The notes under the pieces are model-generated. The model ran no database searches, had not been told where the DNA came from, and saw only the letters and a program-made list of their open reading frames with translations. A program made the translations under genes and the position numbers. A stretch of 64,000 nt of DNA from a virus, in IMG/VR virus record IMGVR_UViG_3300028837_000518, positions 45,320-109,319 of that record; one strand, 5' to 3'. Each line of letters starts with the position of its first letter. Position 1 is the first letter of the stretch. Positions 7,162 to 15,061 of the stretch are shown piece by piece.

Positions 7162-7681
7162 GCTACCTTGTTCTATGAACTCTCTCTCGGATGAACAAAG
7201 ATATGAAGATGCCGTGCGACGGGATGCTATTGAACTCGAAGGCGAAATGTTACTAACTGCAGAGCTGTCGGGAATGAGTGCTGCTGACGCAGCAAAGTTT
7301 GCAATGCAATTAGTTGGTTCAGCAAGTGGCGAAACACCTGGCAAAACTAACGCACAACTGAACCGCTGGGCGGCGGAGCTGGTGGGGTGGAAAGAGGCAT
7401 GGCGTGGTTTGTGGTTTTGGCCTGGCACATCGTCACGAGAACAACATGAGCCCATAGAGCCTCCCGACCCCGTCTACGACCTCGGTGCCTGCCCGCCGCT
7501 GTTCCAGATGCTGGGTACGCAAGCCCGCTTTTGGTGGGACGAGGAGGAGGAGACTTGGATATGTGATGTAGACGGTATGCCACACAAGCCCTATGGTATA
7601 TTCTATTCCCCCGAGTCCGAGCCTGGCCGCTGCATCGTCGAGGCGGCGATGTATGTGTTTGGGAAGAAGAGCGATGAGTGA
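7148..7681 (+). CDS. phage ABA-sandwich-like protein, GC-rich
   Basis: It is a homologue of the preceding gene: LNRWAAELVGW, YDLGACPPLFQMLGTQARFWWD and SEPGRCIVEAAMYVFG. The N-terminal 60 residues (EQRYEDAVRRDAIELEGEM...AADAAKFAMQL) are an extra helical part. Three ATGs are possible at 7148, 7151 and 7154. From about 7350 the DNA becomes visibly GC-richer than its surroundings, which suggests a recent import. Confidence 0.75.
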   Translation: MMMAELPCSMNSLSDEQRYEDAVRRDAIELEGEMLLTAELSGMSAADAAKFAMQLVGSASGETPGKTNAQLNRWAAELVGWKEAWRGLWFWPGTSSREQHEPIEPPDPVYDLGACPPLFQMLGTQARFWWDEEEETWICDVDGMPHKPYGIFYSPESEPGRCIVEAAMYVFGKKSDE

Positions 7682-7844
7682 GACATTCCACACTTTCGAG
7701 GAGTACCGACAACGCTTCTTTCCAGAGGAGTGCGAGCAGGAACGCTGAGAGAAGCTGACCGTGGAGGAGCGGGTGCGTGAGTGGGCGGAGAAGCACGCCG
7801 CCAGGATATTCGGGAAGGAGCGCGATGAAGCCGCTGACGGATGA
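7674..7844 (+). pseudogene. small ORF interrupted by in-frame TGA
   Basis: The frame opens at ATG 7674 (overlapping the upstream stop) and reads FEEYRQRFFPEECEQER. It hits TGA at 7746-7748 and then continues open as KLTVEERVREWAEKHAARIF to a stop at 7842. Both halves look like one charged helical protein. Broken gene or readthrough. Confidence 0.5.
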
Positions 7845-8115
7845 GAACGAATTAGACGAGTTGGAAACCTACCAGTTACGCCAGTTAGATGATTGGGAAG
7901 TCAAGGAGCTTCGGACATACCTCATCCGCGCCGTGGCGACGATTCGGGCGCTGAAGTCGCAACTCGATGAAATGGCTGAGGCGGCAATCAGATTGGCAAA
8001 TGCGCTTTGGGAAGTCGGCGCAACCCATCTGCTTACCAATTACGATGACTACGTTGCTCTCGCCGAATCCACGAGAGCGCGGCTGGAGAAGCTGATGGAG
8101 GGAAGCGATGATTGA
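7825..8115 (+). CDS. helical protein, paralogue group A
   Basis: A 96-aa charged helical protein. The segment LIRAVATIRALKSQL matches PRAVATIRKLTAALERL of the gene at 8520 and LLETIRVLRAAL of the gene at 8108, so three neighbouring genes share a module. AAGGAG precedes ATG 7825. Function unknown. Confidence 0.7.
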   Translation: MKPLTDENELDELETYQLRQLDDWEVKELRTYLIRAVATIRALKSQLDEMAEAAIRLANALWEVGATHLLTNYDDYVALAESTRARLEKLMEGSDD

Positions 8116-8539
8116 CGACGCGACGCTGGCCAAGCTGGAGGAAGTCGAAAAGAAGGCGACGGATGGGCCGTGGGATTATGATGGTCAGCACAACGAGATC
8201 ATCGCGCCCACGACCGACGCTGAACAATACTGGCTCATCGTATCTGAGTGCCGGAGTGCTCCTGACCAAACCGCTGAACGAGATCGCTGGGGACACCACT
8301 ACGACGCGAACTATGATCTCATAGTCCGCAGCCGCAACGCCATGCCCGACCTCCTGGAGACGATTCGGGTGCTGAGGGCGGCGCTGGAAAATGTAGCAAT
8401 AGGTTGCGATGAGGCGTTGAAGAACCTGAGAAAAGGGAATCTCACTGACGTTGGTCGGAACCTGGCAGCGACGCAAACCATCTTACGCGCCGCCCTTCAG
8501 GAAGAGGAGGCAGAGCGTAGTGAACCTACTGACGGATGA
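8108..8539 (+). CDS. helical protein, paralogue group A
   Basis: The N-terminus LAKLEEVEKKATDGPW and the middle RNAMPDLLETIRVLRAALE fit a phage family of unknown function, often seen with recombination or early genes. ATG 8108 overlaps the previous stop (GATGA). The DNA is GC-rich compared with the flanks. Confidence 0.75.
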   Translation: MIDDATLAKLEEVEKKATDGPWDYDGQHNEIIAPTTDAEQYWLIVSECRSAPDQTAERDRWGHHYDANYDLIVRSRNAMPDLLETIRVLRAALENVAIGCDEALKNLRKGNLTDVGRNLAATQTILRAALQEEEAERSEPTDG

Positions 8540-8909
8540 GAAGGAGCTGGCCGAGATCGAGGCGCTGTGCGAGGCGGCAACGCCGGGTCCGTGGGTGATT
8601 GGCATTCAGATAGCTGCCCGAAGCTGGCCCGTCTTCTCGTTGCGAGACATGGAGACTGCTACTGAAGATGAGGCGCGGCGAGACGCAGCATTGATTGAAC
8701 GCTGCCGCACCGACTTTCCTCGCGCCGTGGCGACGATTCGGAAGTTGACGGCGGCGCTGGAGCGACTCACAAAACTGGCCTCAGAGAGTTTGCCAGTAGC
8801 TCAAGGAGGGGTCTCTGCCCGCCTAGATTGGGAGCTAGGAGTTGATGCTGGTCGCTACGAGGCTGCCGAGATTGCGCAAACCGTCCTTCGCAGCGAGGAG
8901 GCCCCATGA
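8520..8909 (+). CDS. helical protein, paralogue group A
   Basis: It begins LLTDEKELAEIEALCEAATPGPW and contains FPRAVATIRKLTAALERL, so it duplicates the architecture of the gene at 8108. The start is GTG 8520, with GAGGAGG about 10 nt upstream; it overlaps the previous gene by 20 nt. Function unknown. Confidence 0.72.
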   Translation: MNLLTDEKELAEIEALCEAATPGPWVIGIQIAARSWPVFSLRDMETATEDEARRDAALIERCRTDFPRAVATIRKLTAALERLTKLASESLPVAQGGVSARLDWELGVDAGRYEAAEIAQTVLRSEEAP

Positions 8910-9292
8910 GCCACGAATACAAACCTGGCAGCCCTTACGGTAGACCAGTTGATCCTAAGCGATGCAAAGCATCCGTTTCCGAGAGTGGACGCTCACTATG
9001 GTATAACCAGTGTAGCCGCAAGCCCTGGAAGGATGGCTGGTGCAAGCAACACCACCCCGATACTACAGCGGCACGGCGGGCGCAGGCCCAAGAGCGCTAT
9101 GAGACAAAGCACCGAAACAGCCCATCAGTACAACTGCGGCGAGCCAATGCAGAGATTGTTCAACTGAAGGAACGTGTAGCGGAGTTGGAACAAATACATA
9201 ATGTTCCTTCAAACTGCCGTGTGATGATTGTGCCACTTGGAGGCCATGATGTTGAAGAGTTCTATAAGGAGGATACCTCGTGCCTGAATTGA
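8906..9292 (+). CDS. zinc-binding phage protein with CKQHHP motif
   Basis: The motif order PKRCKASV, QCSRKPWKDGWCKQHHP, then a basic helix RRAQAQERYE and a C-terminal coiled coil, matches a common phage family. The Cys/His set should bind one zinc. ATG 8906 overlaps the previous TGA. A DNA- or RNA-binding role is plausible but unproven. Confidence 0.75.
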   Translation: MSHEYKPGSPYGRPVDPKRCKASVSESGRSLWYNQCSRKPWKDGWCKQHHPDTTAARRAQAQERYETKHRNSPSVQLRRANAEIVQLKERVAELEQIHNVPSNCRVMIVPLGGHDVEEFYKEDTSCLN

Positions 9293-9480
9293 CCGATACA
9301 GAACTACTCACTCTAGCAATAAATGTGCTAGAGGGAACACAGATGGCAGTATCGCCGCAATCAACAATAGACCGACTAGAGCAGTTAGGCTGGGTACATT
9401 GTCCCTTTTGTGGAAACTGGACATCGGACGATGAACTTAGGCTGAGTGGCGAGAACGATGGCTGCAACTGGTGTCTGTAA
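9280..9480 (+). CDS. zinc-ribbon protein, 66 aa
   Basis: A short helical N-terminus (LTDTELLTLAINVLEG) is followed by a CPFCGNW...CNWC zinc ribbon. GTG start 7 nt after AAGGAGG. Function unknown. Confidence 0.72.
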   Translation: MPELTDTELLTLAINVLEGTQMAVSPQSTIDRLEQLGWVHCPFCGNWTSDDELRLSGENDGCNWCL

Positions 9481-9489
9481 GGAGGCCGT

Positions 9490-9930
9490 ATGACCAAGCG
9501 AGTGACGTGGGACGAAACAAAAGAGCTTAAGGATCATATTCGTACACTGCGAGCACAAATCTCAGTCTGGCAAGGCATAGAACTTATTTGGACTAAGCAG
9601 AAGGCAGAGCTACAAGAGGAACTTGCCACTACAGCAGCACGCATTGAAGAGTTGGAATCTGAGGCGGCTGCCATTCGTGGTTCTCTCGGTGCAGTTGTCT
9701 TAGCCGGCTCTATTATTCAGGAAGCTCGGGCCTCAGTTAGGCTCGATAAGAATAAGGATGGGTCATCAGTAACACAATCTGCATGGGACTTGCCTGAAAA
9801 AGAAGATGAGTGGGGTCAGAGTTATGGACGCTGCGATATTTGCGGAACCCCCATTAATATTGTACGCCCGGGGAAGGGACAACTAGCATGTGATTGTCAA
9901 CAAGAGGGTGCCATATGCCCGGACTATTAA
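9490..9930 (+). CDS. coiled-coil plus zinc-ribbon protein
   Basis: Residues 10-65 are a strong coiled coil (ELKDHIRTLRAQISVW, ELQEELATTAARIEELE). The C-terminus carries CDIC...CDC for metal binding. GGAGG precedes the ATG. Its TAA overlaps the ATG of the next frame. Confidence 0.75.
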   Translation: MTKRVTWDETKELKDHIRTLRAQISVWQGIELIWTKQKAELQEELATTAARIEELESEAAAIRGSLGAVVLAGSIIQEARASVRLDKNKDGSSVTQSAWDLPEKEDEWGQSYGRCDICGTPINIVRPGKGQLACDCQQEGAICPDY

Positions 9931-10256
9931 TGACTCAGGTGAATGTTAGGGATAGGCTAAAGTTTTGGGCTAAACTTCCCTACCATCTTCGCCAAGGTAC
10001 ATAGGAACGTTTAAATGCTCTTCATACCGCCGACGTTCTCTATAACCGTGTTACCGCATTTAATGATTGGGCCTGGGAGTACCTTCTCAGTACGCGGCGT
10101 AGGATGTTTGACCGTAATTACGGTAGGATAGTATGGCGCTGCGTTAGATGTTGGGCATTGGTTGACTGTAACCCAAACCCAGAATTGCACGCACCTGGAT
10201 GTTATGTAGGTCGTTTAGAGAGACTGATGGGTAAGGTTTCTAATGCCAGTCCTTAA
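9930..10256 (+). pseudogene. small zinc protein gene with in-frame TAG
   Basis: The frame runs from ATG 9930 to a TAG at 10002-10004, then stays open for 83 codons to 10256. The second part ends CVRCWALVDCNPN...HAPGCYVGRLERL. That signature (CxxC, then H and C before GRL) recurs at 10990 and 18071. The single stop splits an otherwise intact protein. Confidence 0.6.
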
Positions 10257-10536
10257 CACAATCAACGCTAAGATAGCATTGGCGAAGGGGTGGAAAGTTG
10301 ATATTTTCCCCGCTATTAACCTGCTAACTGGCGAGCGCATCACTAAGGAAGGCAAGCCGGTCCAGCAATGTTTTTGGTATTCGCCCAGTGGTCAATTTTA
10401 CGACGAGTATCCTCCCGACTGGGTGGGTACGCTGACGGGAGTAATGGAACTACTGTGGGACTTACTACCCACATGGAGTTTAGAACGAACAGTTAATGAG
10501 TGGGGTCTAGTTGATGGCACTAGGTTGCCACGATAG
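10243..10536 (+). CDS. phage ABA-sandwich-like protein
   Basis: INAKIALAKGWK, WVGTLTGVMELLWDLLPTW and a closing EWGLVDG fit the small ABA-sandwich-type phage proteins. 97 aa. It starts inside the tail of the interrupted frame upstream. Function unknown. Confidence 0.65.
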   Translation: MPVLNTINAKIALAKGWKVDIFPAINLLTGERITKEGKPVQQCFWYSPSGQFYDEYPPDWVGTLTGVMELLWDLLPTWSLERTVNEWGLVDGTRLPR

Positions 10537-10612
10537 TTCTTCTATGCACCACACGACAAGTTAGGTGAGTGTGTAGGTAGAGCCTGGTTAAGTGAATTTG
10601 GTGGAGAATAAT

Positions 10613-10993
10613 ATGGTACAACAGAATCCTGTTACGAATGATCGTTCTAGAGATGTTACACCTGTCGCAGAGCAAGAGTTTGTGAAGGCCATTCGCGAGA
10701 GAGAGCAAGTGGGAATAGCAACTTATGGAGTCTCCCTCCAGACTCATAACGGAAGGGATGCTATTCAAGACGCGATGGAGGAAGTAGTTGATTTGTGGCA
10801 GTATATCGTACAGATCAAAATGGAAGCAGCTGACTTAAAACAACAGTTATCAATTGACCGCGACGAGTTGGTTGAACAGATTATGGGTGTAGTAAAGGCT
10901 ATGACACAGGCCCATCCCACACTTATTGATACGACTGCATGGAGAACAATACTTCGGCAGCGTATTGAAGCAATTTGGGAGAAGGTTCCATGA
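10613..10993 (+). CDS. MazG-like nucleotide pyrophosphohydrolase candidate
   Basis: The segment REREQVGIATYGVSLQTHNGRDAIQDAMEEVVDLWQYI matches phage MazG-superfamily proteins, where EExxDL supplies acidic metal ligands. The C-terminal half is an extra helical tail. Likely role: hydrolysis of (d)NTPs to (d)NMPs. GGTGGAG lies ahead of ATG 10613. Confidence 0.7.
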   Translation: MVQQNPVTNDRSRDVTPVAEQEFVKAIREREQVGIATYGVSLQTHNGRDAIQDAMEEVVDLWQYIVQIKMEAADLKQQLSIDRDELVEQIMGVVKAMTQAHPTLIDTTAWRTILRQRIEAIWEKVP

Positions 10994-11538
10994 CCGAGCG
11001 AATGATGACGCGGAACGAATTGCATGTGGCATTACTATGCAAGGATGCTCCCCTTACAGAGAGTTTCCTATACCCTGTGATGAGCAAAGACGCAGCCCAA
11101 CTTGCTCTAGCTCGTTACAAGAAAGCACTCCATACTGCCCTCGCCCTCTATGAGCGCGTGGAGGCCTTCAAAGAGTGGGGGCGGGAGTATCTGGCTATAC
11201 CTACTAGGAGTGGCGCGGTTATTTCCTCTCTCTACGGATCTCTATTTTGCAGCTTATGTGGCAGTGCCCTTCACAAAGATGAGCCACACACACCTGACTG
11301 CCTCGTGGGACGCCTGAAGGAGATAGTAGAGGAGGTTTCTAATGCCAATTCCTGTAGCGCTGACCGGGGGGTGAAAGGACGAGATACAAGAACTATTTCT
11401 CGGACGCCGGAGGAGCGGCAAAGCCTGCGCGAGTGGATCGACAGTATAATGGGTCCCCGGCGCCGGGCGCGCGAGGAGGAGAATCGCAGAACGCGGCGAC
11501 CGAACCCCGGGGTTTTCAATCAACCAATGACATACTAG
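10990..11538 (+). CDS. helical protein with CxxC...HxxxC-GRL signature
   Basis: The central helix region (ALARYKKALHTALALYERVEAF) is followed by SLCGSALHKDEPHTPDCLVGRLKEIV, the same metal-binding signature as at 9930 and 18071. The C-terminal 60 residues are Arg-rich, and the DNA there (11380-11520) is unusually GC-rich, perhaps an appended segment. ATG overlaps the previous TGA. Confidence 0.68.
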   Translation: MTERMMTRNELHVALLCKDAPLTESFLYPVMSKDAAQLALARYKKALHTALALYERVEAFKEWGREYLAIPTRSGAVISSLYGSLFCSLCGSALHKDEPHTPDCLVGRLKEIVEEVSNANSCSADRGVKGRDTRTISRTPEERQSLREWIDSIMGPRRRAREEENRRTRRPNPGVFNQPMTY

Positions 11539-11550
11539 CGAGATGGGGAA

Positions 11551-11730
11551 ATGAGCATTAGCGGGGCGCTGGCTGATGCGCGGCGATATGTGATGATAGC
11601 GGCTGATACACTACAATGCTATGTTGATAATTACCGTTCAGCTACTGATCATGGTGTGCCCTGGCGCTACGTTAGAGAAGTGGCAACGGACCTGTATATC
11701 ATTACGGAGACCCTTGATGCAAACCCTTAA
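11551..11730 (+). CDS. small helical protein, 59 aa
   Basis: ATG 11551 follows GATGGGGA. The product (GALADARRYVMIAADTL, VPWRYVREVATDLYIITETL) is amphipathic and ends where the next membrane peptide begins. Function unknown. Confidence 0.6.
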   Translation: MSISGALADARRYVMIAADTLQCYVDNYRSATDHGVPWRYVREVATDLYIITETLDANP

Positions 11731-11818
11731 ACGCATTGCCTGGTTCATCGTTCTCGCTTTGTGGATATTAGTACTCATGCTAATCACAAGTCAATTATTC
11801 CTAGCGACGAAATTATAA
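11717..11818 (+). CDS. single-pass membrane peptide, 33 aa
   Basis: ATG 11717 overlaps the preceding stop. The peptide is almost entirely one membrane helix (WFIVLALWILVLMLITSQLFL) behind a short basic N-terminus. One of several tiny membrane proteins in the window. Confidence 0.5.
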   Translation: MQTLKRIAWFIVLALWILVLMLITSQLFLATKL

Positions 11819-12063
11819 TGAGTACTACTAAGCGCAGTCGACTACTTGAGATTGCTGGAATGCCCACGATTGTAGGGGCACAACACACTACATATAGGAT
11901 AGGCGAGAAGTCTTCCGTTTACTTCCTAGAGCATAATGGTGCGCAAGTATACGAAAGTGTCTGTCGTGCTTATCATATCCTAGAGCAGGTGAAGGATTGG
12001 CTCAAGCGCGGCGTGCCCCTAGAGACTATCCTAGAACTGGTAGAGTTCATGGAATCAGGATGA
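11818..12063 (+). CDS. uncharacterised protein, 81 aa
   Basis: ATG 11818 overlaps the preceding TAA. It has a beta-rich start (GMPTIVGAQHTTYRIG) and a helical end (AYHILEQVKDWL, TILELVEFME). Not recognised. Confidence 0.65.
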   Translation: MSTTKRSRLLEIAGMPTIVGAQHTTYRIGEKSSVYFLEHNGAQVYESVCRAYHILEQVKDWLKRGVPLETILELVEFMESG

Positions 12064-12236
12064 CAAGAGGGGTAAAAGTAATGCTAGCACAATTTATTCG
12101 GTGGATAGGCTGTACGTCTGGTCTCTTTCACTTACGGTGTCTCTGGAAAGAAGAAGGTATCTATTGTGTAGACTGCGAGTTTTTTAAGAGCAAGGCAGCG
12201 CATCTAGCAGATTTGCACGCAGGCGGTGGGTGGTAA
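12060..12236 (+). CDS. cysteine-containing small protein
   Basis: ATG 12060 overlaps the previous TGA; ATG 12081 after GAGGGG is an alternative. The product contains GCTSG, RCLWKEEGIYCVDC and a final HLADLHAGGGW, a possible one-zinc module. Not recognised. Confidence 0.55.
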   Translation: MTRGVKVMLAQFIRWIGCTSGLFHLRCLWKEEGIYCVDCEFFKSKAAHLADLHAGGGW

Positions 12237-12246
12237 AGGCCGCAAA

Positions 12247-12456
12247 ATGACAATCACTGAGAAATCAGTACTTCTAGGATTCGCCATAACTTATCGTTTT
12301 GAGAATCAAGGATTCAACGAACACGGTAAAAAAGTCTATACACACTCTGCTATCCGTCTTGCGCCACGGATAATTCAGGCAAATGCGCTACCGAAAGAGT
12401 TGGTCGTTTCTATTGCGCGTTTTCTACAAGAGCATATCGAGCAAATAGACGAGTAA
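12247..12456 (+). CDS. uncharacterised protein, 69 aa
   Basis: MTITEKSVLLGFAITYRFEN, then a beta segment and a C-terminal helix LVVSIARFLQEHIEQI. ATG 12247 is preferred over an upstream GTG. Not recognised. Confidence 0.55.
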   Translation: MTITEKSVLLGFAITYRFENQGFNEHGKKVYTHSAIRLAPRIIQANALPKELVVSIARFLQEHIEQIDE

Positions 12457-12469
12457 GAGGAGGTATAAA

Positions 12470-12526
12470 GTGTCTATTAGCTATCTCGTACTCTTAATGA
12501 TTGGAGCTATTAATAATGGTGTTTAA
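12470..12526 (+). CDS. possible 18-aa hydrophobic peptide
   Basis: A GTG with a good GAGGAGG upstream opens a very short frame, SISYLVLLMIGAINNGV. The strong ribosome-binding site is the only support. Confidence 0.25.
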   Translation: MSISYLVLLMIGAINNGV

Positions 12527-12720
12527 GCAAGGGAGGTGATGTGGAGTGCCAGACGGTTATCACTATGTTTATAGTCCTAGCGGTCGAGAATTAGTGCTAG
12601 TTGCGGTCGAGGGGTCGATAACGAGCGTATAGACAGAAACTTGACCCTACGGAATGACGCGCTGACCGCAACTTAGACATTCAATGACAGGCTATTCGAC
12701 TCAGCCACAAGGTAAAAGAA
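12527..12720 (+). other. gene-poor stretch with ORF remnants
   Basis: GGGAGG at 12532 precedes a GTG at 12547 that opens only 28 codons (PDGYHYVYSPSGRELVLVAVEG). A second frame then reads ERIDRNLTLRNDALTAT to 12675. The two look like one small gene broken by a frameshift and stops. Nothing else is visible here. Confidence 0.35.
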
Positions 12721-13056
12721 ATGCCATTGCCGAATACTATTGATCCTGAATGCATAATCCCATGTAGGGCAATGAATCGCCTACCCGGAATCACAACCGT
12801 AGAATCATGTTGTGACCATAACAAACGGGCATTCAAGATATGGTTTGTTGTTGATAACCTAGCAGCCCTACCACCTCTTTTGTACTGGATTGATTCTTGA
12901 CATTCCGGCATTCCCGGATGGTCGGTGACCGTTCTAACGGACTGTGCGATGTATCCAACCTTCTTTCGTCTGACTGGCGGCTTAGGTGAAGTAGCCTATG
13001 ATGGTGCCAGGCAGATTGCCAAAGCAATAGATGAATACTTAGATACTATTCAATGA
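12721..13056 (+). pseudogene. conserved phage gene with in-frame TGA
   Basis: ATG 12721 opens a frame reading INRLPGITTVESCC-like sequence (actual start MPLPNTIDPECIIPCRAMN), then WFVVDNLAALPPLLYWIDS. It reaches TGA at 12898-12900 and then continues HSGIPGWSVTVLTDCAMYPTFF to a stop at 13054. The whole frame resembles one phage family of unknown function, with the stop inside the conserved core. Confidence 0.6.
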
Positions 13057-13068
13057 TGGGAGGTATTA

Positions 13069-13254
13069 ATGCGTTATCCAGATGTTACAGTACCGGTATG
13101 TCTGGCCGGGCCAGAGGGCAATGCTATGGCCATTATGGGTTTAGTAGCACAGTCATTGAGACGAGCAGGCGTACCACGAGCCGAGATAGATGAGTTCTAC
13201 AAAGATGCAACAAGTGGTGATTACGAGCATTTGCGCGCTGTGTGTGATGAGTGA
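13069..13254 (+). CDS. conserved phage protein, 61 aa
   Basis: MRYPDVTVPVCLAGPEGNAM...LRRAGVPRAEIDEFYKDATSGDYEHL is a widespread phage family without known function. GGGAGG fixes the ATG. Confidence 0.8.
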   Translation: MRYPDVTVPVCLAGPEGNAMAIMGLVAQSLRRAGVPRAEIDEFYKDATSGDYEHLRAVCDE

Positions 13255-13282
13255 GTAGATATGGAGTGGGAGTACTAGAAAG

Positions 13283-13510
13283 ATGTCAAAGTTTCGCAAG
13301 AAACCAGTAGTAGTTGAGGCAGTGCAGTTAACACATCGCGTTGTTATTCGGACCCTTGAGGGTGAAATGGTGGGAGAGCCTGGGGATTGGCTTATCACTG
13401 GCCTTAGAGGTGAGCAATATCCCTGTAAGGATGATATTTTTCAAGCGACGTATGAACCAGTGGGAGAAATAACACCTATAACACCCTTTCTTGGGCCTTG
13501 TAGGTACTAA
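13283..13510 (+). CDS. PGDYG-type phage protein
   Basis: FRKKPVVVEAVQLT, TLEGEMVGEPGDWLITGLRGEQYPCKDDIFQATYEPV fits the PGDYG family of small phage proteins. 75 aa. Function unknown. Confidence 0.85.
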   Translation: MSKFRKKPVVVEAVQLTHRVVIRTLEGEMVGEPGDWLITGLRGEQYPCKDDIFQATYEPVGEITPITPFLGPCRY

Positions 13511-13518
13511 GCAATAAC

Positions 13519-13589
13519 GCCGGAGTAGCTTAATGGAAAGCGGTGCTCTTGTAAAGCACAAGTAGTGGGTTCGAATCCCATCCTCGGCT
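13519..13589 (+). tRNA. tRNA-Thr (anticodon TGT)
   Basis: Acceptor GCCGGAG/CCTCGGC (one A-C mismatch), U8 A9, short D arm GCTT...AAGC, anticodon stem GTGCT/AGCAC around CTTGTAA, T arm GTGGG-TTCGAAT-CCCAT, discriminator T. No Y RNA-like element flanks this one. Confidence 0.88.
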
Positions 13590-13646
13590 CTGGTGCGCTC
13601 CGCGTGAGGGGCGCATGGCATGGATCACAGTAGAAAGGAGAGCATC

Positions 13647-13799
13647 ATGGAAAAGCTGTGGACTTGGGTGTCGTGGAAGTTGCCCAGGAAGCTGGTGTAC
13701 TGGGCTTCCGTGCGTCTCATGGCTTATGCAACCACGGGTGAGCACGCCAGCAAAGAAGCACCGAAAGTTACTATACTCGACGCGCTTCAAGCCTGGTAA
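13647..13799 (+). CDS. small conserved phage protein, 50 aa
   Basis: MEKLWTWVSWKLPRKLVYWA, then VRLMAYATTGEHASKEAP and LDALQAW match a small phage family seen in actinobacterial and environmental phages. It is amphipathic and may be membrane-associated. GGAGAG precedes the ATG. The DNA is GC-richer than its surroundings. Confidence 0.72.
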   Translation: MEKLWTWVSWKLPRKLVYWASVRLMAYATTGEHASKEAPKVTILDALQAW

Positions 13800-13809
13800 G
13801 GCGCACGGC

Positions 13810-13947
13810 ATGACAGCGGGAAAAGACCCGCGTGGCTGGATAGGAGGTTATGACGGGCCGTTCGACTCGGCCACCAGCCATTGGAGGGAGCAGATGGTTG
13901 TGCAATCGTTCGTGGGGGGACTGCCCCCACACATTCGGGCTATTTAG
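13810..13947 (+). CDS. short ORF ending at TAG, possibly a gene fragment
   Basis: A 45-aa frame (GKDPRGWIGGYDGPFD...) that ends at TAG 13945-13947. Translation in the same frame immediately after the TAG gives the MazG-like segment at 13990. The pair may be one broken or readthrough gene. Confidence 0.35.
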   Translation: MTAGKDPRGWIGGYDGPFDSATSHWREQMVVQSFVGGLPPHIRAI

Positions 13948-13989
13948 GACAATGCTACGAGACACGAAAACAAAACGCCTTCACTAGCA

Positions 13990-14124
13990 ATGCTTTTGGA
14001 GGAAGTCGCTGAACTTGCAGCCGCGCTTGAAGGGAAGCATGAGCACTCTCCAGAAATCGAACTGGTACAAATTGGTGGTATCGCCGCGAACTGGCTAAGG
14101 CTTCAGGCGGCGGGGCGAGACTAA
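13990..14124 (+). CDS. MazG-like fragment
   Basis: MLLEEVAELAAALEGKHEHS...ELVQIGGIAANWLRL is the typical EExxEL helix and following helix of a MazG-type pyrophosphohydrolase. At 44 aa it is too short to be complete. The frame extends upstream to a TAG at 13945. Confidence 0.5.
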   Translation: MLLEEVAELAAALEGKHEHSPEIELVQIGGIAANWLRLQAAGRD

Positions 14125-14143
14125 CAAAGAAAGGAGCAAGGAT

Positions 14144-14329
14144 ATGTTCGACCTATGCGCAGAAATGTGGAGAGCTGTCGGCGGAGAGCCGTCCGTTGTG
14201 GTCGCCAGGTTGACGGATGAGGAAGCTCAGCAACTAATCGCTCAATCCGAGCGAGACCTCAAGAGAGACATAGAGAAAATGCGAGCGAGAGTCGAGCCGA
14301 CTGCTGAATCCTGGATTCGTCTGTACTGA
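14144..14329 (+). CDS. small charged helical protein, 61 aa
   Basis: AAGGAG precedes the ATG. Residues 25-50 are a charged helix (DEEAQQLIAQSERDLKRDIEKM). Not recognised. Confidence 0.6.
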   Translation: MFDLCAEMWRAVGGEPSVVVARLTDEEAQQLIAQSERDLKRDIEKMRARVEPTAESWIRLY

Positions 14330-14371
14330 CCTACGGGCGGCGGGGCGCAACATCTAGCGACGGGAGGAATC

Positions 14372-14572
14372 ATGCGCGAAATTGCATCTGATGAAATGTA
14401 TAAAGCTCTGAGTGATCTTCTTGCAGAAGAAAAGGAGACTGAAGAACTACCCGACGATCTAGAAGAAGCAGTCAAACGCATCAAGGAGAGCCTTGAGAAA
14501 CCGGACGTGGAGGCAGTGTTGGTATTTCCTACGTCCCGACGACACTTTCCAATCCCACCACGTAAGTTATAA
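14372..14572 (+). CDS. small acidic helical protein, 66 aa
   Basis: GGGAGG precedes the ATG. It is rich in Glu/Lys (LAEEKETEELPDDLEEAVKR) with a short C-terminal strand. Not recognised. Confidence 0.6.
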   Translation: MREIASDEMYKALSDLLAEEKETEELPDDLEEAVKRIKESLEKPDVEAVLVFPTSRRHFPIPPRKL

Positions 14573-14609
14573 TGTGTGCTACAGCAACACGCAACCGAAC
14601 CGGAGGATA

Positions 14610-14662
14610 GGTGTGGAAAGCCGATAGGCTCTCGCTGAGGCAGGGTTTTGACAGGCCACACC
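14610..14662 (+). other. stem-loop in gene-free gap
   Basis: The 14573-14731 gap has no ORF with support. It contains a 7-bp stem GGTGTGG/CCACACC enclosing a small AGCC/GGCT hairpin. This resembles a tRNA-derived remnant without a T arm. Purpose unknown. Confidence 0.3.
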
Positions 14663-14731
14663 ATGTGTTGCTTAATCTCTGACTACGAGTTTGATTCCGA
14701 ACCCGGTTATACAATCAGTTAGGAGGGTCGC

Positions 14732-14839
14732 GTGGGAGCTTGGCTTGTAGTATCTCTTGGGATTATATTGGCGTGCAGGCTAGTGAAGCTGGTGGTTTGG
14801 TTGCGTGGTTTCTCCGAACCATACTCAGGAGCTTGCTAA
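14732..14839 (+). CDS. single-pass membrane peptide, 35 aa
   Basis: GTG 14732 lies 5 nt after AGGAGGG. The peptide is one hydrophobic helix (AWLVVSLGIILACRLV) followed by a short polar tail. Confidence 0.5.
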   Translation: MGAWLVVSLGIILACRLVKLVVWLRGFSEPYSGAC

Positions 14840-14883
14840 GGAAACCAAGCAAAGCCCTGATGACATCTCGGAAAGACGAGAAG

Positions 14884-15022
14884 AATGGTGCGGCGTGGAG
14901 GACACGCTAGGTTGGGGTTATCTGACTAGGCACTAGTAGGTACTGGAGTTCTAGAGTGACAGCCGAATAGCTAATAGTCCCTGGTTTAAGGTCAGAAGCG
15001 GGTTCAAATCCCGCCACCATTC
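14884..15022 (+). ncRNA. tRNA-like RNA with expanded middle, 139 nt
   Basis: The ends form a 7-bp acceptor-like stem AATGGTG/CACCATT, extendable by one G-C pair. A canonical T arm GCGGG-TTCAAAT-CCCGC abuts the 3' strand. The 5' side has a GCGTG/CACGC hairpin in D-arm position. Between them lie about 90 nt with a TCTGAC/GTCAGA stem and no plausible anticodon arm, so this is not a normal tRNA. An insertion, a tRNA mimic or a decayed tRNA are possible. Confidence 0.5.
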
Positions 15023-15061
15023 TTGGACGGTGCGGCATAGTGCGATGAAAGGAGAGTGAAT

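Noticed and set aside
14884-15022. tRNA with group I intron
   Set aside because: The extra sequence is about 70 nt, far below group I intron size, and no conserved core elements are visible.
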